From assembly GCF_963677715.1 (NCBI RefSeq), contig NZ_OY782495.1, forward strand, positions 2,532,001 through 2,596,000: 64,000 bases of DNA, written 5' to 3'. Below the pieces are notes generated by a model, which searched no databases, was not told where the DNA came from, and saw only the letters and a program-made list of their open reading frames with translations. This document shows positions 34,171-44,000 of the stretch, in pieces. This stretch comes from an uncultured Bacteroides sp. Lineage in GTDB: Bacteria; Bacteroidota; Bacteroidia; Bacteroidales; Bacteroidaceae. The translations under genes were made by a program, and so were the position numbers. Position 1 is the stretch's first letter. The number at the start of each line of letters is the position of its first letter.

Positions 34171-35253
34171 TTATTCCAAATATAAATAATCGTAATGCAC
34201 AACGGCTTTCTTGCCGTGTTTCCCTATTGTTTCGCGTGCTTGAGAAGAATTACAATTAGCTTTACCTACCCCCATGGGGTTACCTGTGTAATCAATGATT
34301 CGCACAATATCGTCTTTTTCGAATTCGCCTTCAATACGTGTAATGCCTACGGGCAAAATGCTGACGGCTTTGTTTGAACTTAATGCTTCAGTAGCATGTT
34401 GGTTGATGTGTATTTCTCCTTTGGCAAATCCCTCGCTATGCGCAATCCATTTCTTTATGCTCGAAACAGGTTGGAGGGAAGGAGTGAAACGTGTGCAGAC
34501 TGTTTCTTCCGGGTGTCGTAGCAAGTCTACTAGGATATTGTCTCGTTTGCCATTGGCAATGATTACCGTAATTCCTTCGTCTGCTACTTTACGGGCTATA
34601 TTGGTTTTGGTTAGCATTCCTCCCCGGCCGAAGCTTGATCTGGAAGTCTGAATATAGTTCGACAGATCGTTCCCTTGTCCTATTTCACGAATGACACTGG
34701 AAGCAGGATCGGAGGGCGAACCATTGTATATGCCATCAATATTGCTTAAAATAATTAATGCTTGTGCATCCATCATTGATGCGATGAGGCCGGATAGCTC
34801 ATCATTATCGGTGAACATCAGTTCGCTTACTGAAATGGTATCGTTTTCGTTTACAATCGGAATAACGTTGTTCTCCAGCATTACGGTCATGCTGTTTCTT
34901 TGATTCAGGTAATGCCTGCGCGTACCGAAGTTTTCTTTGGTAGTAAGTACTTGTCCAACGGCAAGGTCATGTTCGCGAAAAAGTTCGTAATAGCGGTTGA
35001 TAAGCTTAGCTTGTCCTACGGCCGAGAATAGTTGGCGTTGATCTACACTATCTAATTTTTTGAGTGTGCGTATCTCACTACGGCCCGAAGCTACTGCCCC
35101 CGAGGAAATCAAAATCACTTCTACGCCCGACTTGTGAAGTTCGGCTATTTGGTCGGTAAGGGCCGACATGCGTGTTATATCCAGTGTGCCATCAGCTCTG
35201 GTCAAAACGTTACTACCTACTTTTACCGCAATTCTCGTTAACTGTTGTCCCAT
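34171..35253 (-). CDS. proB: Glutamate 5-kinase
   Basis: ProB phosphorylates glutamate to start proline synthesis. The 360-residue form begins MGQQLTRIAVKVGSNVLT and has the kinase motifs LISSGAVASGRSEI, NENDTISVSEL and GRGGMLTK. A C-terminal PUA domain (about 285-360, with IDYTGNPMGVGKANCNS) is present as in typical ProB. The start at 35253 is supported by a -7 box at 35275-35282; the frame from 35277 would start within it. The enzyme is usually feedback-inhibited by proline. Confidence 0.96.
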   Translation of the reverse strand: MGQQLTRIAVKVGSNVLTRADGTLDITRMSALTDQIAELHKSGVEVILISSGAVASGRSEIRTLKKLDSVDQRQLFSAVGQAKLINRYYELFREHDLAVGQVLTTKENFGTRRHYLNQRNSMTVMLENNVIPIVNENDTISVSELMFTDNDELSGLIASMMDAQALIILSNIDGIYNGSPSDPASSVIREIGQGNDLSNYIQTSRSSFGRGGMLTKTNIARKVADEGITVIIANGKRDNILVDLLRHPEETVCTRFTPSLQPVSSIKKWIAHSEGFAKGEIHINQHATEALSSNKAVSILPVGITRIEGEFEKDDIVRIIDYTGNPMGVGKANCNSSQARETIGKHGKKAVVHYDYLYLE

Positions 35254-35274
35254 TTTTATTACGATTTGGAAGTA

Positions 35275-35282
35275 CAAATATA
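35275..35282 (-). promoter_or_regulatory. -7 promoter element of proB-proA-argF'
   Basis: The minus strand reads TATATTTG, 22 bases before the proB ATG at 35253. It serves a three-gene proline and arginine operon; no ARG-box-like or leader attenuator was recognised. Confidence 0.6.
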
Positions 35283-35457
35283 GTCTATTTTGCTAAACTG
35301 TAAGTAATGCGTGTGCATAAAAACGGAAGTAAAAGGCTGCTTTCATTATAAAAGGCTGCCTAACCTAGTAGGATTTTCTGAAAATGATGTTTCTTAGAGT
35401 CATATTAAAGCGTTGTTTTAACAGGGGAGTTTACTGATTAAATAGTCGGCCATCGCT

Positions 35458-35486
35458 TTTGGGATGCGCTTGTTTTTGTATCTTTG
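35458..35486 (+). promoter_or_regulatory. Promoter of priA
   Basis: TTTG (35458-35461), 17 bases and TATCTTTG (35479-35486). The spacing is 2-3 bases shorter than usual. Transcription would begin about 2-5 bases before the ATG at 35495, giving an almost leaderless mRNA. Confidence 0.5.
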
Positions 35487-35494
35487 TCCTCACA

Positions 35495-37954
35495 ATGAAG
35501 AAGTATGTTGATGTCATATTACCTTTGCCGCTTGCTCGCAGCTTTACTTACTCTCTACCCGATGAAGGGGAGGAAGAGATACAAGCAGGTTGCAGGGTAG
35601 TGGTGCCTTTCGGGCGAAAGAAGTATTATACGGCTATCGTTTGTAATGTGCATTATTGTGCACCGGTGGAATATGAGGTGAAAGAAATTTCGGCGATATT
35701 AGATGCTGACCCCATTTTGCTTCCTCGCCAGTTTAAATTTTGGGAGTGGTTGGCCGATTACTACTTGTGCACACTCGGGGATGTTTATAAAGCCGCCTTA
35801 CCTTCGGGTCTGAAACTCGAAAGCGAAACGATCGTTGAGTACAATCCTGATTTTGAATCGACTGCGAGGCTCACAGAAAGAGAGCAGTTGATTGTTGATA
35901 GGCTATCGAAAGAACCGGAGCAAAGCGTTATTAAATTGGAGAAAGATAGTGAGATCAAGAATATACTTAACGTTATTAAATCTCTTCTTGATAAAGGTGC
36001 ACTGTTTGTTAAAGAAGAATTGCGTCGTAATTACAAGCCAAAAATGGAGGCACGCGTTCGGCTTACGGATGAGGCTGCTCACGAAGAGCGGTTAAAAGTT
36101 CTTTTCGATGAACTGTCTCGCGCCCCTAAGCAACTGGCATTAGTGATGAAATACATCGAGATCTCTGGTTATATGGGTGCTAATGAATTGAAAGAAGTTT
36201 CTAAGAAAGAGTTACTTCAACAAACGGCAGTTTCCTCTTCGGCTTTCAACGGATTGGTCGATAAACATGTTTTTGACGTATATGATTACGAACTTGGACG
36301 CCTGAATAAGAGCAAATTAGATGTTGTTTCATTAAATCCATTGAATGAATTTCAAAATAGGGCATATGAGGGAGTTCTTAACAGCCTTCAACAAAAAAAC
36401 GTATGTCTGCTCCATGGAGTAACTTCCAGCGGGAAGACAGAAGTTTATATTCATCTCATAGCCGATACTATCGCTAAAGGGCAACAAGTACTCTATCTTT
36501 TGCCCGAAATAGCGTTGACTACACAAATAACCGAACGCTTAAAGCGCGTGTTTGGTGCTCGGTTAGGTATTTATCATTCTAAATTCCCAGATGCGGAAAG
36601 AGTGGAAATATGGAAAAAGCAGTTAGGAACTGAAGCTTATGACATTATTTTAGGAGTGCGCTCTTCCATTTTTCTACCGTTTAATAATCTGGGTCTGGTC
36701 ATCGTAGACGAGGAACATGAAAATACATATAAACAACAAGATCCTGCTCCCCGATATAATGCCCGTAATGCAGCCATAGTACTAGCTTCGATGTATGGGG
36801 CTAAAACGCTGTTAGGTACTGCGACACCTTCTATTGAAACATACCATAATGCTACTACGGGAAAATATGGATTGGTAGAACTGAAGGAGCGTTATAAAGA
36901 AATTCAATTGCCCGAAATAATTCCGGTGGATATCAAGGAACTTCACCGAAAAAAACGAATGTCAGGGCCTTTCTCTCCTCTTTTGTTAAGCAACATAGCC
37001 GAGGCATTGGAGAAGAAAGAGCAAGTAATTCTTTTTCAGAACCGACGTGGATTTGCTCCAATGATGGAGTGTCGCACCTGCGGTTGGGTGCCTAAATGCA
37101 AAAATTGTGATGTTAGTTTGACGTATCATAAAGGGATGAACCAACTGACTTGTCATTATTGCGGATATACTTATCAATTGCCTCGGGCTTGCCCTGCTTG
37201 CGAAGGGGTGGAATTAGTTCACCACGGTTTCGGCACTGAGAAAATTGAAGACGATATAAAACTTCTTTTTCCCGAAGCATCTGTTGCTCGCATGGACATG
37301 GATACGACTCGTACCCGGACGGCTTATGAAAGAATTATTGCCGACTTTGAGCAAGGGAAAACGAATATATTAATAGGTACACAGATGGTATCTAAAGGTT
37401 TGGATTTTGATCACGTTAGCGTGGTTGGAATTTTAAATGCGGATACAATGCTTAATTATCCCGACTTCCGCTCCTACGAAAGAGCTTTTCAGTTAATGGC
37501 ACAAGTTGCAGGACGTGCGGGGCGGAAACATAAGCGTGGTAAGGTAATCCTTCAAACGAAAAGCATCGATCATCCTATTATATCGCAGGTCATAACCAAT
37601 GACTATGAGCAAATGGTGGGGGAACAACTGGCAGAGAGGCAGCTATTTCATTATCCACCATATTATCGGTTGATTTATGTATATCTTAAGAACAAGAATG
37701 CTGATTTACTGGGGCAGATGGCAGATGCAATGGCAACTAAATTAAAAGCCACTTTTGGTTTGAGGGTATTAGGTCCGGATAAGCCTCCGGTATCTCGGGT
37801 TCAAACTCTGTTTATTAAGAAGATTGTTTTGAAAATAGAGAATGATGCATCAATGGTGCGCGTTCGCGAGTTGTTACTCCGTACGCAGCGAGAGATGATT
37901 GAAGATCAGCGCTTTAAATCATTAATTATTTATTATGATGTAGATCCGATGTAG
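35495..37954 (+). CDS. priA: Primosomal replication protein PriA (helicase)
   Basis: PriA reloads the replisome at stalled forks. The 819-residue protein has an N-terminal 3'BD domain (VDVILPLPLARSFTYSLP), the Walker A GVTSSGKTEVYI, the DEEH box (VIVDEEHENTYKQQ), zinc-binding cysteines (CRTCGWVPKCKNC and CHYCGYTYQLPRACPAC) and the later helicase motif QVAGRAGRK. A frame from 35459 would begin upstream of the transcript. The phosphatase gene follows after one base, so the two are likely co-transcribed. Confidence 0.95.
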   Translation: MKKYVDVILPLPLARSFTYSLPDEGEEEIQAGCRVVVPFGRKKYYTAIVCNVHYCAPVEYEVKEISAILDADPILLPRQFKFWEWLADYYLCTLGDVYKAALPSGLKLESETIVEYNPDFESTARLTEREQLIVDRLSKEPEQSVIKLEKDSEIKNILNVIKSLLDKGALFVKEELRRNYKPKMEARVRLTDEAAHEERLKVLFDELSRAPKQLALVMKYIEISGYMGANELKEVSKKELLQQTAVSSSAFNGLVDKHVFDVYDYELGRLNKSKLDVVSLNPLNEFQNRAYEGVLNSLQQKNVCLLHGVTSSGKTEVYIHLIADTIAKGQQVLYLLPEIALTTQITERLKRVFGARLGIYHSKFPDAERVEIWKKQLGTEAYDIILGVRSSIFLPFNNLGLVIVDEEHENTYKQQDPAPRYNARNAAIVLASMYGAKTLLGTATPSIETYHNATTGKYGLVELKERYKEIQLPEIIPVDIKELHRKKRMSGPFSPLLLSNIAEALEKKEQVILFQNRRGFAPMMECRTCGWVPKCKNCDVSLTYHKGMNQLTCHYCGYTYQLPRACPACEGVELVHHGFGTEKIEDDIKLLFPEASVARMDMDTTRTRTAYERIIADFEQGKTNILIGTQMVSKGLDFDHVSVVGILNADTMLNYPDFRSYERAFQLMAQVAGRAGRKHKRGKVILQTKSIDHPIISQVITNDYEQMVGEQLAERQLFHYPPYYRLIYVYLKNKNADLLGQMADAMATKLKATFGLRVLGPDKPPVSRVQTLFIKKIVLKIENDASMVRVRELLLRTQREMIEDQRFKSLIIYYDVDPM

Positions 37955-37955
37955 G

Positions 37956-38429
37956 ATGAAGAGAAAAATACTATTTGTTTGTTGGGGTAATATCTGTCGT
38001 TCTCCCGCGGCGGAGGGTATAATACTTAATCTCTTGAAGGATAGAGGTCTTGAAAAACAATTCGAGATTGATTCAGCCGGAATATTGAATTATCATTTGG
38101 GGGAGTTGCCTGATTCTCGTATGCGAGCGCATGCTATACGCAGGGGGTATAATTTAGTGCATCGTTCACGTCAGATACAGACCGAAGATTTTTATCACTA
38201 TGATCTAATCCTAGGAATGGATGATCATAATATGAACGATTTGCGTGATCGTGCTCCGTCTCCCGATGAATGGTGTAAAATCCATCGGATGACAGAATTT
38301 TGCGTCAACATCTTGGCCGATCATGTCCCCGACCCATATTATGGTGGTGCCACCGGTTTTGAATACGTACTCAATGTACTCGAAGATGCCTGTGAAGGGC
38401 TGCTTACTTCTTTAACTCAGGATAGCTAA
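37956..38429 (+). CDS. Low-molecular-weight protein-tyrosine phosphatase
   Basis: The 157-residue protein has the P-loop VCWGNICRSPAAEG (Cys9, Arg15) and the general-acid DPYYGG motif (about 125-130), so it should be active. Members act on phosphotyrosine of capsule and exopolysaccharide kinases or on arginine phosphate. Trp10 instead of the common Leu in the loop is slightly unusual. There is no tyrosine kinase gene nearby. Its last 26 bases overlap the end of the HD gene on the other strand. Confidence 0.92.
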   Translation: MKRKILFVCWGNICRSPAAEGIILNLLKDRGLEKQFEIDSAGILNYHLGELPDSRMRAHAIRRGYNLVHRSRQIQTEDFYHYDLILGMDDHNMNDLRDRAPSPDEWCKIHRMTEFCVNILADHVPDPYYGGATGFEYVLNVLEDACEGLLTSLTQDS

Positions 38430-40464
38430 TTCTGGTATGATAGATTGTTTTCAACTTTTCTTTGAAAACAATCTTTATGGTGGCTATATCTTTAAATGTA
38501 ATGGGGCATTCTTTGAAATAGCCTTCGTCTACTTGCGAATCAATGATTTTCTCGACAAGATTGCTGATATTTTCTTCCGTATATTCGGAAAGGCTTCGCG
38601 AGGCTGCTTCTACACCATCTGCCATCATTAGGATGGCAGTTTCTTTGGTGAAAGGATTAGGCCCCGGATATGTGAATAAATCTTCATCCGGCTCTTCGTT
38701 GGGATGCTCATTTTTCCATGAAATATAGAAGAACTTGGTTTTTCCTTTTCCATGATGAGTGACGATAAAATCTTTAATGGCTTTAGGCAGGTTATTCTTT
38801 TCAGCTAATCGCAAACCGTCTGTTACGTGGTTTATTACTATCTGTGCACTTTGCTCATAACTTAATTTTTCATGTGGGTTGATGCCACCGGACTGATTCT
38901 CTGTAAAGAAAACGGGATTTTCCATTTTTCCAATGTCGTGGTATAGGGCACCAGTACGAACCAGTTGGCTTTTGGCGTCGATGCGTATGGCTGCTTCTGC
39001 AGCAAGGTTTGCCACTTGCATAGAATGTTGGAAAGTACCTGGGACGGTTTCGGACAATCGGCGAAGTAAGCTGTTATTTATATTAGAAAGCTCTACTAAA
39101 GTGACATTAGATGTGAAACTAAAAATCTTCTCTAACAAAAAGAGTAGTGGATAGGTGAATAGTAATAAAGCGCCATTTATTATGAAATAAACATACATCC
39201 CTGTATTTAACTTCGATAAGTTGTTCTCTGCTATTAATTCAAAAGAAAAGTATAGAACAGCATAAGTCAGTATCACCAAAATGGCTGTGCGGAACAACTG
39301 AGAACGCTGCGACAATTCGCGCAAGCTGTATATAGCGATTAATCCGGCAGTTAGCTGTAATAGGATAAACTCATGGGGATAGCGTAGCATGATGGAACAA
39401 GCTAATATCGTAATCGTATGAGTAATAAATGCCGTTCTGGAATCGAGGAAGATACGGGTGATGATAGGGAGCATAGCGTATGGAATGATATACACGCTGA
39501 AGATGTTGTTGCTTACCATAAGTGCAGTAGTTATGGAGTAAAAGATTATCAGCGAGAAAAGAAGTGGCAGGCTACCTTTACGATCATAATAATCTTTCCG
39601 GAAGAGCTCTATATATAGCATAAAGCACAGCATCAATATCGCTATAAATAAAATCTGTCCTCCAAGAATTAGCTGCTTTTGACCTATAGACTCACTTCTT
39701 TTAATAGATTCTTTTCTATATGATTTGAGAATGTTGTACGTTTGAGCATTTACAATTTCTCCCCGATCAATAATCTTTTGTCCGCTTTGGACAACTCCAT
39801 TTGCCCAAGAATAGTTATCTAATATTTCTTTTTTGGCCGCTTCTGTTCGCTCCTTATCAAAAGACAAATTTGGAGAAATATATTCGTTGAGAGCACATTG
39901 ACGTAAGATGTCTTTTCTGTAATGTACAGTGTCGGCAGATAAAAGGTATTCGTAGGCCTCTTTCACTGTGTGTAGTTTGCCTATTAATCGTTGACTAGCA
40001 ATCTTATCGTCTATAACCATTATAGACTTGGTACTGTCTTTGATTATATTCTTTACATCTTCTGTGGATATAATGCCTGATTGGTATAATCCGGTCAGCT
40101 CTTTTTCTAAATGATGGATGTAACTTGTTGACGGGAATATATTATGAAGGCGTGATATGTTATTTTCTTTTAATTTGTTGATTGCTTCTTTTTCGGCACT
40201 TTTATTTAGTTGATAATAAGGCTGGAAGGAAGAGAATATGCTGTCTTGCTCTCGTTTTATGACAGATTCGCTTTTGTATATGGGAAAGTCGAATGTCGCC
40301 ATTAGCTGCCCGTATTTCCAAGGTTTGTTAATGTCAAATTGATAATTAAACTTTCCGTCTCGTGGTAGAAAATAGACAATAAGGGCTACTGTACCGGCAA
40401 ATATCAGTAATTTATAGAGTAAATCACTATATGAAGAGTCTTTTTTAGTCTTTAAATACTTCAT
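38404..40464 (-). CDS. 7TM-HD phosphohydrolase, PgpH-like
   Basis: The 686-residue protein has an N-terminal membrane helix, an extracytoplasmic 7TMR-HDED domain (about 60-260), seven membrane helices (about 270-455) and a cytoplasmic HD domain. The HD domain carries HDIGK (509-513), NPHEKLS, THHG and ADGVEAASR motifs. This layout is that of PgpH, which hydrolyses c-di-AMP in Listeria and other bacteria. A diadenylate cyclase gene (cdaA) is in the same window, which supports this role, though it is not proven for Bacteroidota. It overlaps the converging phosphatase gene by 26 bases. Confidence 0.88.
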   Translation of the reverse strand: MKYLKTKKDSSYSDLLYKLLIFAGTVALIVYFLPRDGKFNYQFDINKPWKYGQLMATFDFPIYKSESVIKREQDSIFSSFQPYYQLNKSAEKEAINKLKENNISRLHNIFPSTSYIHHLEKELTGLYQSGIISTEDVKNIIKDSTKSIMVIDDKIASQRLIGKLHTVKEAYEYLLSADTVHYRKDILRQCALNEYISPNLSFDKERTEAAKKEILDNYSWANGVVQSGQKIIDRGEIVNAQTYNILKSYRKESIKRSESIGQKQLILGGQILFIAILMLCFMLYIELFRKDYYDRKGSLPLLFSLIIFYSITTALMVSNNIFSVYIIPYAMLPIITRIFLDSRTAFITHTITILACSIMLRYPHEFILLQLTAGLIAIYSLRELSQRSQLFRTAILVILTYAVLYFSFELIAENNLSKLNTGMYVYFIINGALLLFTYPLLFLLEKIFSFTSNVTLVELSNINNSLLRRLSETVPGTFQHSMQVANLAAEAAIRIDAKSQLVRTGALYHDIGKMENPVFFTENQSGGINPHEKLSYEQSAQIVINHVTDGLRLAEKNNLPKAIKDFIVTHHGKGKTKFFYISWKNEHPNEEPDEDLFTYPGPNPFTKETAILMMADGVEAASRSLSEYTEENISNLVEKIIDSQVDEGYFKECPITFKDIATIKIVFKEKLKTIYHTRISYPELKK

Positions 40465-40522
40465 GCTCGTTGATTTTTTGCGAAAAGTACAAAAAAAAAC
40501 AGTAGTATCGGAAAAAAAGGCT

Positions 40523-40530
40523 TAATTTTG
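40523..40530 (+). promoter_or_regulatory. -7 promoter element of gltX
   Basis: TAATTTTG fits TAnnTTTG and lies 28 bases before the ATG at 40558. The longer gltX frame from 40528 would start within the box. Confidence 0.5.
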
Positions 40531-40557
40531 CCGCGATTTACCTATACAAAAGTGATT

Positions 40558-42075
40558 ATGTTAGAAAGAAAAGTCAGAGTTCGCTTTGCTCCGAGCCCTA
40601 CAGGGGCATTACATATTGGTGGTGTACGCACTGCTTTATATAATTATCTTTTTGCCAGGCAGCATGGGGGAGATTTAATCTTTCGCATAGAAGATACGGA
40701 CTCTAATCGATTTGTTCCGGGTGCGGAAGAATACATATTGGAATCATTTAATTGGCTCGGAATTAAATTTGATGAAGGGGTTAGTTTTGGAGGTGATTTT
40801 GGGCCTTATCGTCAGTCTGAACGAAAACAAATATACAACAAATATGTACAGCTCTTGATTGAGAAAAGAAGTGCATATCTTGCTTTTGACACTCCTGACG
40901 AGTTAGAGGCTAAACGTGCTGAAGTATCCAATTTTCAATATGATGCTTCTACTCGTATGGATATGATAAATTCATTGACCTTGTCTGATGAACAGGTAGA
41001 GGCTTTTATTGCTGAAGGCAGACAGTATGTTGTGCGTTACAAAGTAAAACCTGATGAAGATGTGCATGTGCATGATCTAATACGTGGAGAGGTGGTTATA
41101 AATTCTTCTGTTTTGGATGATAAGGTGTTATATAAATCGGTGGACCAGTTGCCGACTTATCATTTAGCTAATATTGTAGATGACCATTTGATGGAGATAT
41201 CGCATGTGATACGTGGGGAAGAATGGTTGCCCTCAGCACCGTTGCATGTGTTATTATATCGTGCTTTTGGCTGGGAAGATTCGATGCCTTTGTTTGCACA
41301 CCTGCCTTTGTTACTTAAGCCTGAAGGGAATGGAAAATTGAGCAAACGTGATGGTGATCGCTTAGGATTTCCTGTATTTCCTCTTCAGTGGAATGACCCG
41401 AAGACTGGAGAAATTTCTTCTGGTTACCGTGAAGAGGGCTATCTGCCCGAAGCTGTGATTAACTTTCTTGCTTTACTTGGATGGAATCCGGGGAACGAGA
41501 AAGAAATAATGTCTATGCAGGAACTGATTGATCTTTTTGATTTGGCTCGTTGTAGCAAAGCCGGGGCTAAGTTCGATTATAAGAAGGCTATGTGGTTCAA
41601 TCATCAATATATTCAGCAGAAAGACAATAAAGCTATTGCGCAACTTTTTATCCCTATACTGAAAGAGCATAGGGTTGAAGTTCCCTTTGAAAAAGTGGTG
41701 ATGGTAATCGATATGATGAAAGAACGCGTCAGTTTTGTTAAAGAACTGTGGGAAGTGTGTGGTTTCTTTTTTATAGCTCCCACAGAGTATGATGAGAAAA
41801 CAATTAAAAAACGCTGGAAAGAAGATTCGGCTAAATGTCTGACTGAGCTGGCTGGAGTTTTGGCTGATATTGATGACTTCAGTATAGAGAATCAAGAAAA
41901 GGTGGTGATGGACTGGATTGAAGAAAAAGAATATCACACAGGTAACATTATGAATGCTTTTCGGTTGGCGTTGGTTGGTGAAGGCAAGGGACCTCATATG
42001 TTTGATATATCATGGTTTTTGGGCAAAGAAGAAACATTATCTCGTATAAAGCGGGCAGTAGAAATATTGAAATAA
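40558..42075 (+). CDS. gltX: Glutamyl-tRNA synthetase
   Basis: GltX charges tRNA-Glu. The 505-residue form from the ATG at 40558 ([22 protein letters not shown]) has the class I HIGH-like motif (HIGG), EDTDSNRF, and the KMSKS-like KLSKRDG (about residue 250). The C-terminal half contains an anticodon-binding helical domain, and the enzyme is typical for Bacteroidota in length. No zinc-binding Cys cluster is needed. The waaA gene follows 6 bases after its stop, so they are likely in one operon. Confidence 0.95.
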   Translation: MLERKVRVRFAPSPTGALHIGGVRTALYNYLFARQHGGDLIFRIEDTDSNRFVPGAEEYILESFNWLGIKFDEGVSFGGDFGPYRQSERKQIYNKYVQLLIEKRSAYLAFDTPDELEAKRAEVSNFQYDASTRMDMINSLTLSDEQVEAFIAEGRQYVVRYKVKPDEDVHVHDLIRGEVVINSSVLDDKVLYKSVDQLPTYHLANIVDDHLMEISHVIRGEEWLPSAPLHVLLYRAFGWEDSMPLFAHLPLLLKPEGNGKLSKRDGDRLGFPVFPLQWNDPKTGEISSGYREEGYLPEAVINFLALLGWNPGNEKEIMSMQELIDLFDLARCSKAGAKFDYKKAMWFNHQYIQQKDNKAIAQLFIPILKEHRVEVPFEKVVMVIDMMKERVSFVKELWEVCGFFFIAPTEYDEKTIKKRWKEDSAKCLTELAGVLADIDDFSIENQEKVVMDWIEEKEYHTGNIMNAFRLALVGEGKGPHMFDISWFLGKEETLSRIKRAVEILK

Positions 42076-42081
42076 GACATT

Positions 42082-43302
42082 ATGCTTTATAACCTTGCAA
42101 TAGGTATTTATGACCTTTTGGTACATTTGGCGGCTCCCTTCAGTCGAAAGCCTCGTAAAATGATGAAAGGCCATTGGGTCGTGTACGAACTTTTGAGGCA
42201 ACAGATGGAAAAAGATGTTTGTTACATATGGTTTCATGCGGCTTCATTAGGGGAATTTGAGCAAGGGCGTCCTTTGATAGAGAAAATACGGACAAAATAC
42301 CCGGAATATAAAATTCTTCTTACTTTTTTTTCTCCTTCAGGTTATGAAGTCCGAAAAAATTACCGTGGAGCAGATATTGTTTGTTATTTGCCTTTTGACA
42401 AACCACGTAATGTTAAGAAGTTTTTGGATATAGTGAATCCCCGTATGGCTTTTTTTATTAAGTATGAGTTTTGGAAAAATTATTTGGATGAATTAGGTAA
42501 GCGTCGGGTTCCTGTCTACAGCGTTTCTTCTATCTTTCGTAAAGATCAGGTCTTCTTTAAATGGTATGGGGGGGCATATCGACATGTATTGAAAGATTTC
42601 GATCACCTTTTTGTTCAAAATGAGATGTCTAAACGCTTTCTTGCACGAATCGACATTAATCGAACTACTGTGGTCGGAGATACTCGTTTTGATCGAGTGT
42701 TGCAAATTCGTGAAGAGGCCAAAGAATTAGTCGTGGTTGATAAGTTTAAAGGAAATATGTTTACGTTTGTTGTTGGAAGTTCATGGGGGCCTGATGAAGA
42801 TTTGCTATTGGAGTACTTTAACAATCACCCGGAAATGAAGCTTATCATAGCACCACATGTAATAGATGAAAATCATTTAGTTGAGATAATTGCTAAACTG
42901 AAACGTCCTTATGTGCGTTATACCCGTGCTGATGAGAAGAATGTGGAAAAAGCGGATTGCCTGATTATAGATTGTTTTGGGCTTTTATCTTCTATTTATC
43001 GATATGGAGATGTTGCTTACATAGGAGGTGGCTTTGGTGTTGGAATTCATAATACGCTCGAGGCTGCAGTATATGGTATTCCCGTTGTCTTTGGACCTAA
43101 ATATCAGAAATACATGGAAGCGGTTCAACTTATTGAAGCAAAAGGAGCTTTCTCTATTAGAGATTATGAAGAGTTACGGAGCTTATTTGATCGGATGCTT
43201 ACTGATGAAATGTTTTTGCGTGAGGTGGGTACCAATGCGGGATATTATGTGACTAGTAATGCTGGAGCGACTGATAAAATTCTTTCAATGATTAATTTCT
43301 AG
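42082..43302 (+). CDS. waaA: 3-deoxy-D-manno-octulosonic acid transferase
   Basis: WaaA adds Kdo sugars from CMP-Kdo to lipid A precursor at the inner membrane. The 406-residue protein has a short hydrophobic N-terminus (residues 3-20), then WFHAASLGEFEQGRPLIEKI (acceptor-side catalytic Glu), FFSPSGYEVRK, the VGDTRFDRV segment and the GGGFGVGIHNTLEAAVYGIPVVFGP motif for nucleotide-sugar binding. All are WaaA/KdtA signatures. It follows gltX directly. Confidence 0.95.
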   Translation: MLYNLAIGIYDLLVHLAAPFSRKPRKMMKGHWVVYELLRQQMEKDVCYIWFHAASLGEFEQGRPLIEKIRTKYPEYKILLTFFSPSGYEVRKNYRGADIVCYLPFDKPRNVKKFLDIVNPRMAFFIKYEFWKNYLDELGKRRVPVYSVSSIFRKDQVFFKWYGGAYRHVLKDFDHLFVQNEMSKRFLARIDINRTTVVGDTRFDRVLQIREEAKELVVVDKFKGNMFTFVVGSSWGPDEDLLLEYFNNHPEMKLIIAPHVIDENHLVEIIAKLKRPYVRYTRADEKNVEKADCLIIDCFGLLSSIYRYGDVAYIGGGFGVGIHNTLEAAVYGIPVVFGPKYQKYMEAVQLIEAKGAFSIRDYEELRSLFDRMLTDEMFLREVGTNAGYYVTSNAGATDKILSMINF

Positions 43303-43320
43303 GCTTATTTTTTATAATAG

Positions 43321-43360
43321 CCCGTCTCATCATCTGCATTCGCAGCGTTGATGAAACGGG
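43321..43360. terminator. Imperfect hairpin between waaA and gamma-carbonic anhydrase
   Basis: CCCGT (43321-43325) pairs with ACGGG (43356-43360), TCATCA with TGATGA inside, and CTGC with GCAG at the tip. The two genes converge here. There is no clean T-run on either side, so terminator function is uncertain. Confidence 0.4.
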
Positions 43361-43380
43361 AGTACTATAGATTTGTTTGC

Positions 43381-43893
43381 TTACTTGTACCAATCTGAAT
43401 ACATCAGATAATTGTGAGCGATTTTTTGATTTAATTCTTTCGCTTGTTCTGGGTCTACTTTTTTTATGAATTTGGCAGGAACTCCCCCCCAGATACTTCC
43501 CGGTTCGATGATCGTATTGCTTAAGACAAGTGATCCGGCTGCTACAATGGCGCCTTCGCCAATTACTGCGTGGTCTAATAGGGTTGCCCCCATGCCTATC
43601 AATGCATAATCGTTGATTTTAGCTCCATGTATGGTTACATTGTGTCCTACGGATACGTAATTACCAATTTCGATGGTGGACTTTTGATAGAGCGTATGAA
43701 GTACGCTCCCGTCTTGTATATTAACCCCGTTTCCGATGTGAATGGAATTGACATCGCCTCTTAGTACTGTACTAAACCATATACTACAATCGCGGCCCAT
43801 TTTCACATCTCCAATAATAACCGCATTATCTGCCAGAAAACAATTATCGCCAAATTCCGGAGTGAATCCTCTTACTGATTTTATTAAAGCCAT
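43381..43893 (-). CDS. Gamma-class carbonic anhydrase family protein
   Basis: The 170-residue protein is a left-handed beta-helix trimer protein with hexapeptide repeats (for example ADNAVIIGDVKMGRDCSIW) and the zinc-ligand histidines in the HIGNGVNIQDGSVLHT and VGHNVTIHGAKI region. The family includes the Cam-like carbonic anhydrases and the YrdA/PaaY proteins, so carbonic anhydrase activity is likely but not certain. It lies downstream of the aminopeptidase gene on the same strand with a gap of about 107 bases. Confidence 0.9.
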   Translation of the reverse strand: MALIKSVRGFTPEFGDNCFLADNAVIIGDVKMGRDCSIWFSTVLRGDVNSIHIGNGVNIQDGSVLHTLYQKSTIEIGNYVSVGHNVTIHGAKINDYALIGMGATLLDHAVIGEGAIVAAGSLVLSNTIIEPGSIWGGVPAKFIKKVDPEQAKELNQKIAHNYLMYSDWYK

Positions 43894-44000
43894 AAGTATT
43901 ATTAATTATTTTAGTTTTAGAATGGATAGAAACATTATTTCTTTTTCCGATATGATATTTTTCATTTTCATTTAAATGATGAATAAGAGCTTTTTGAACG

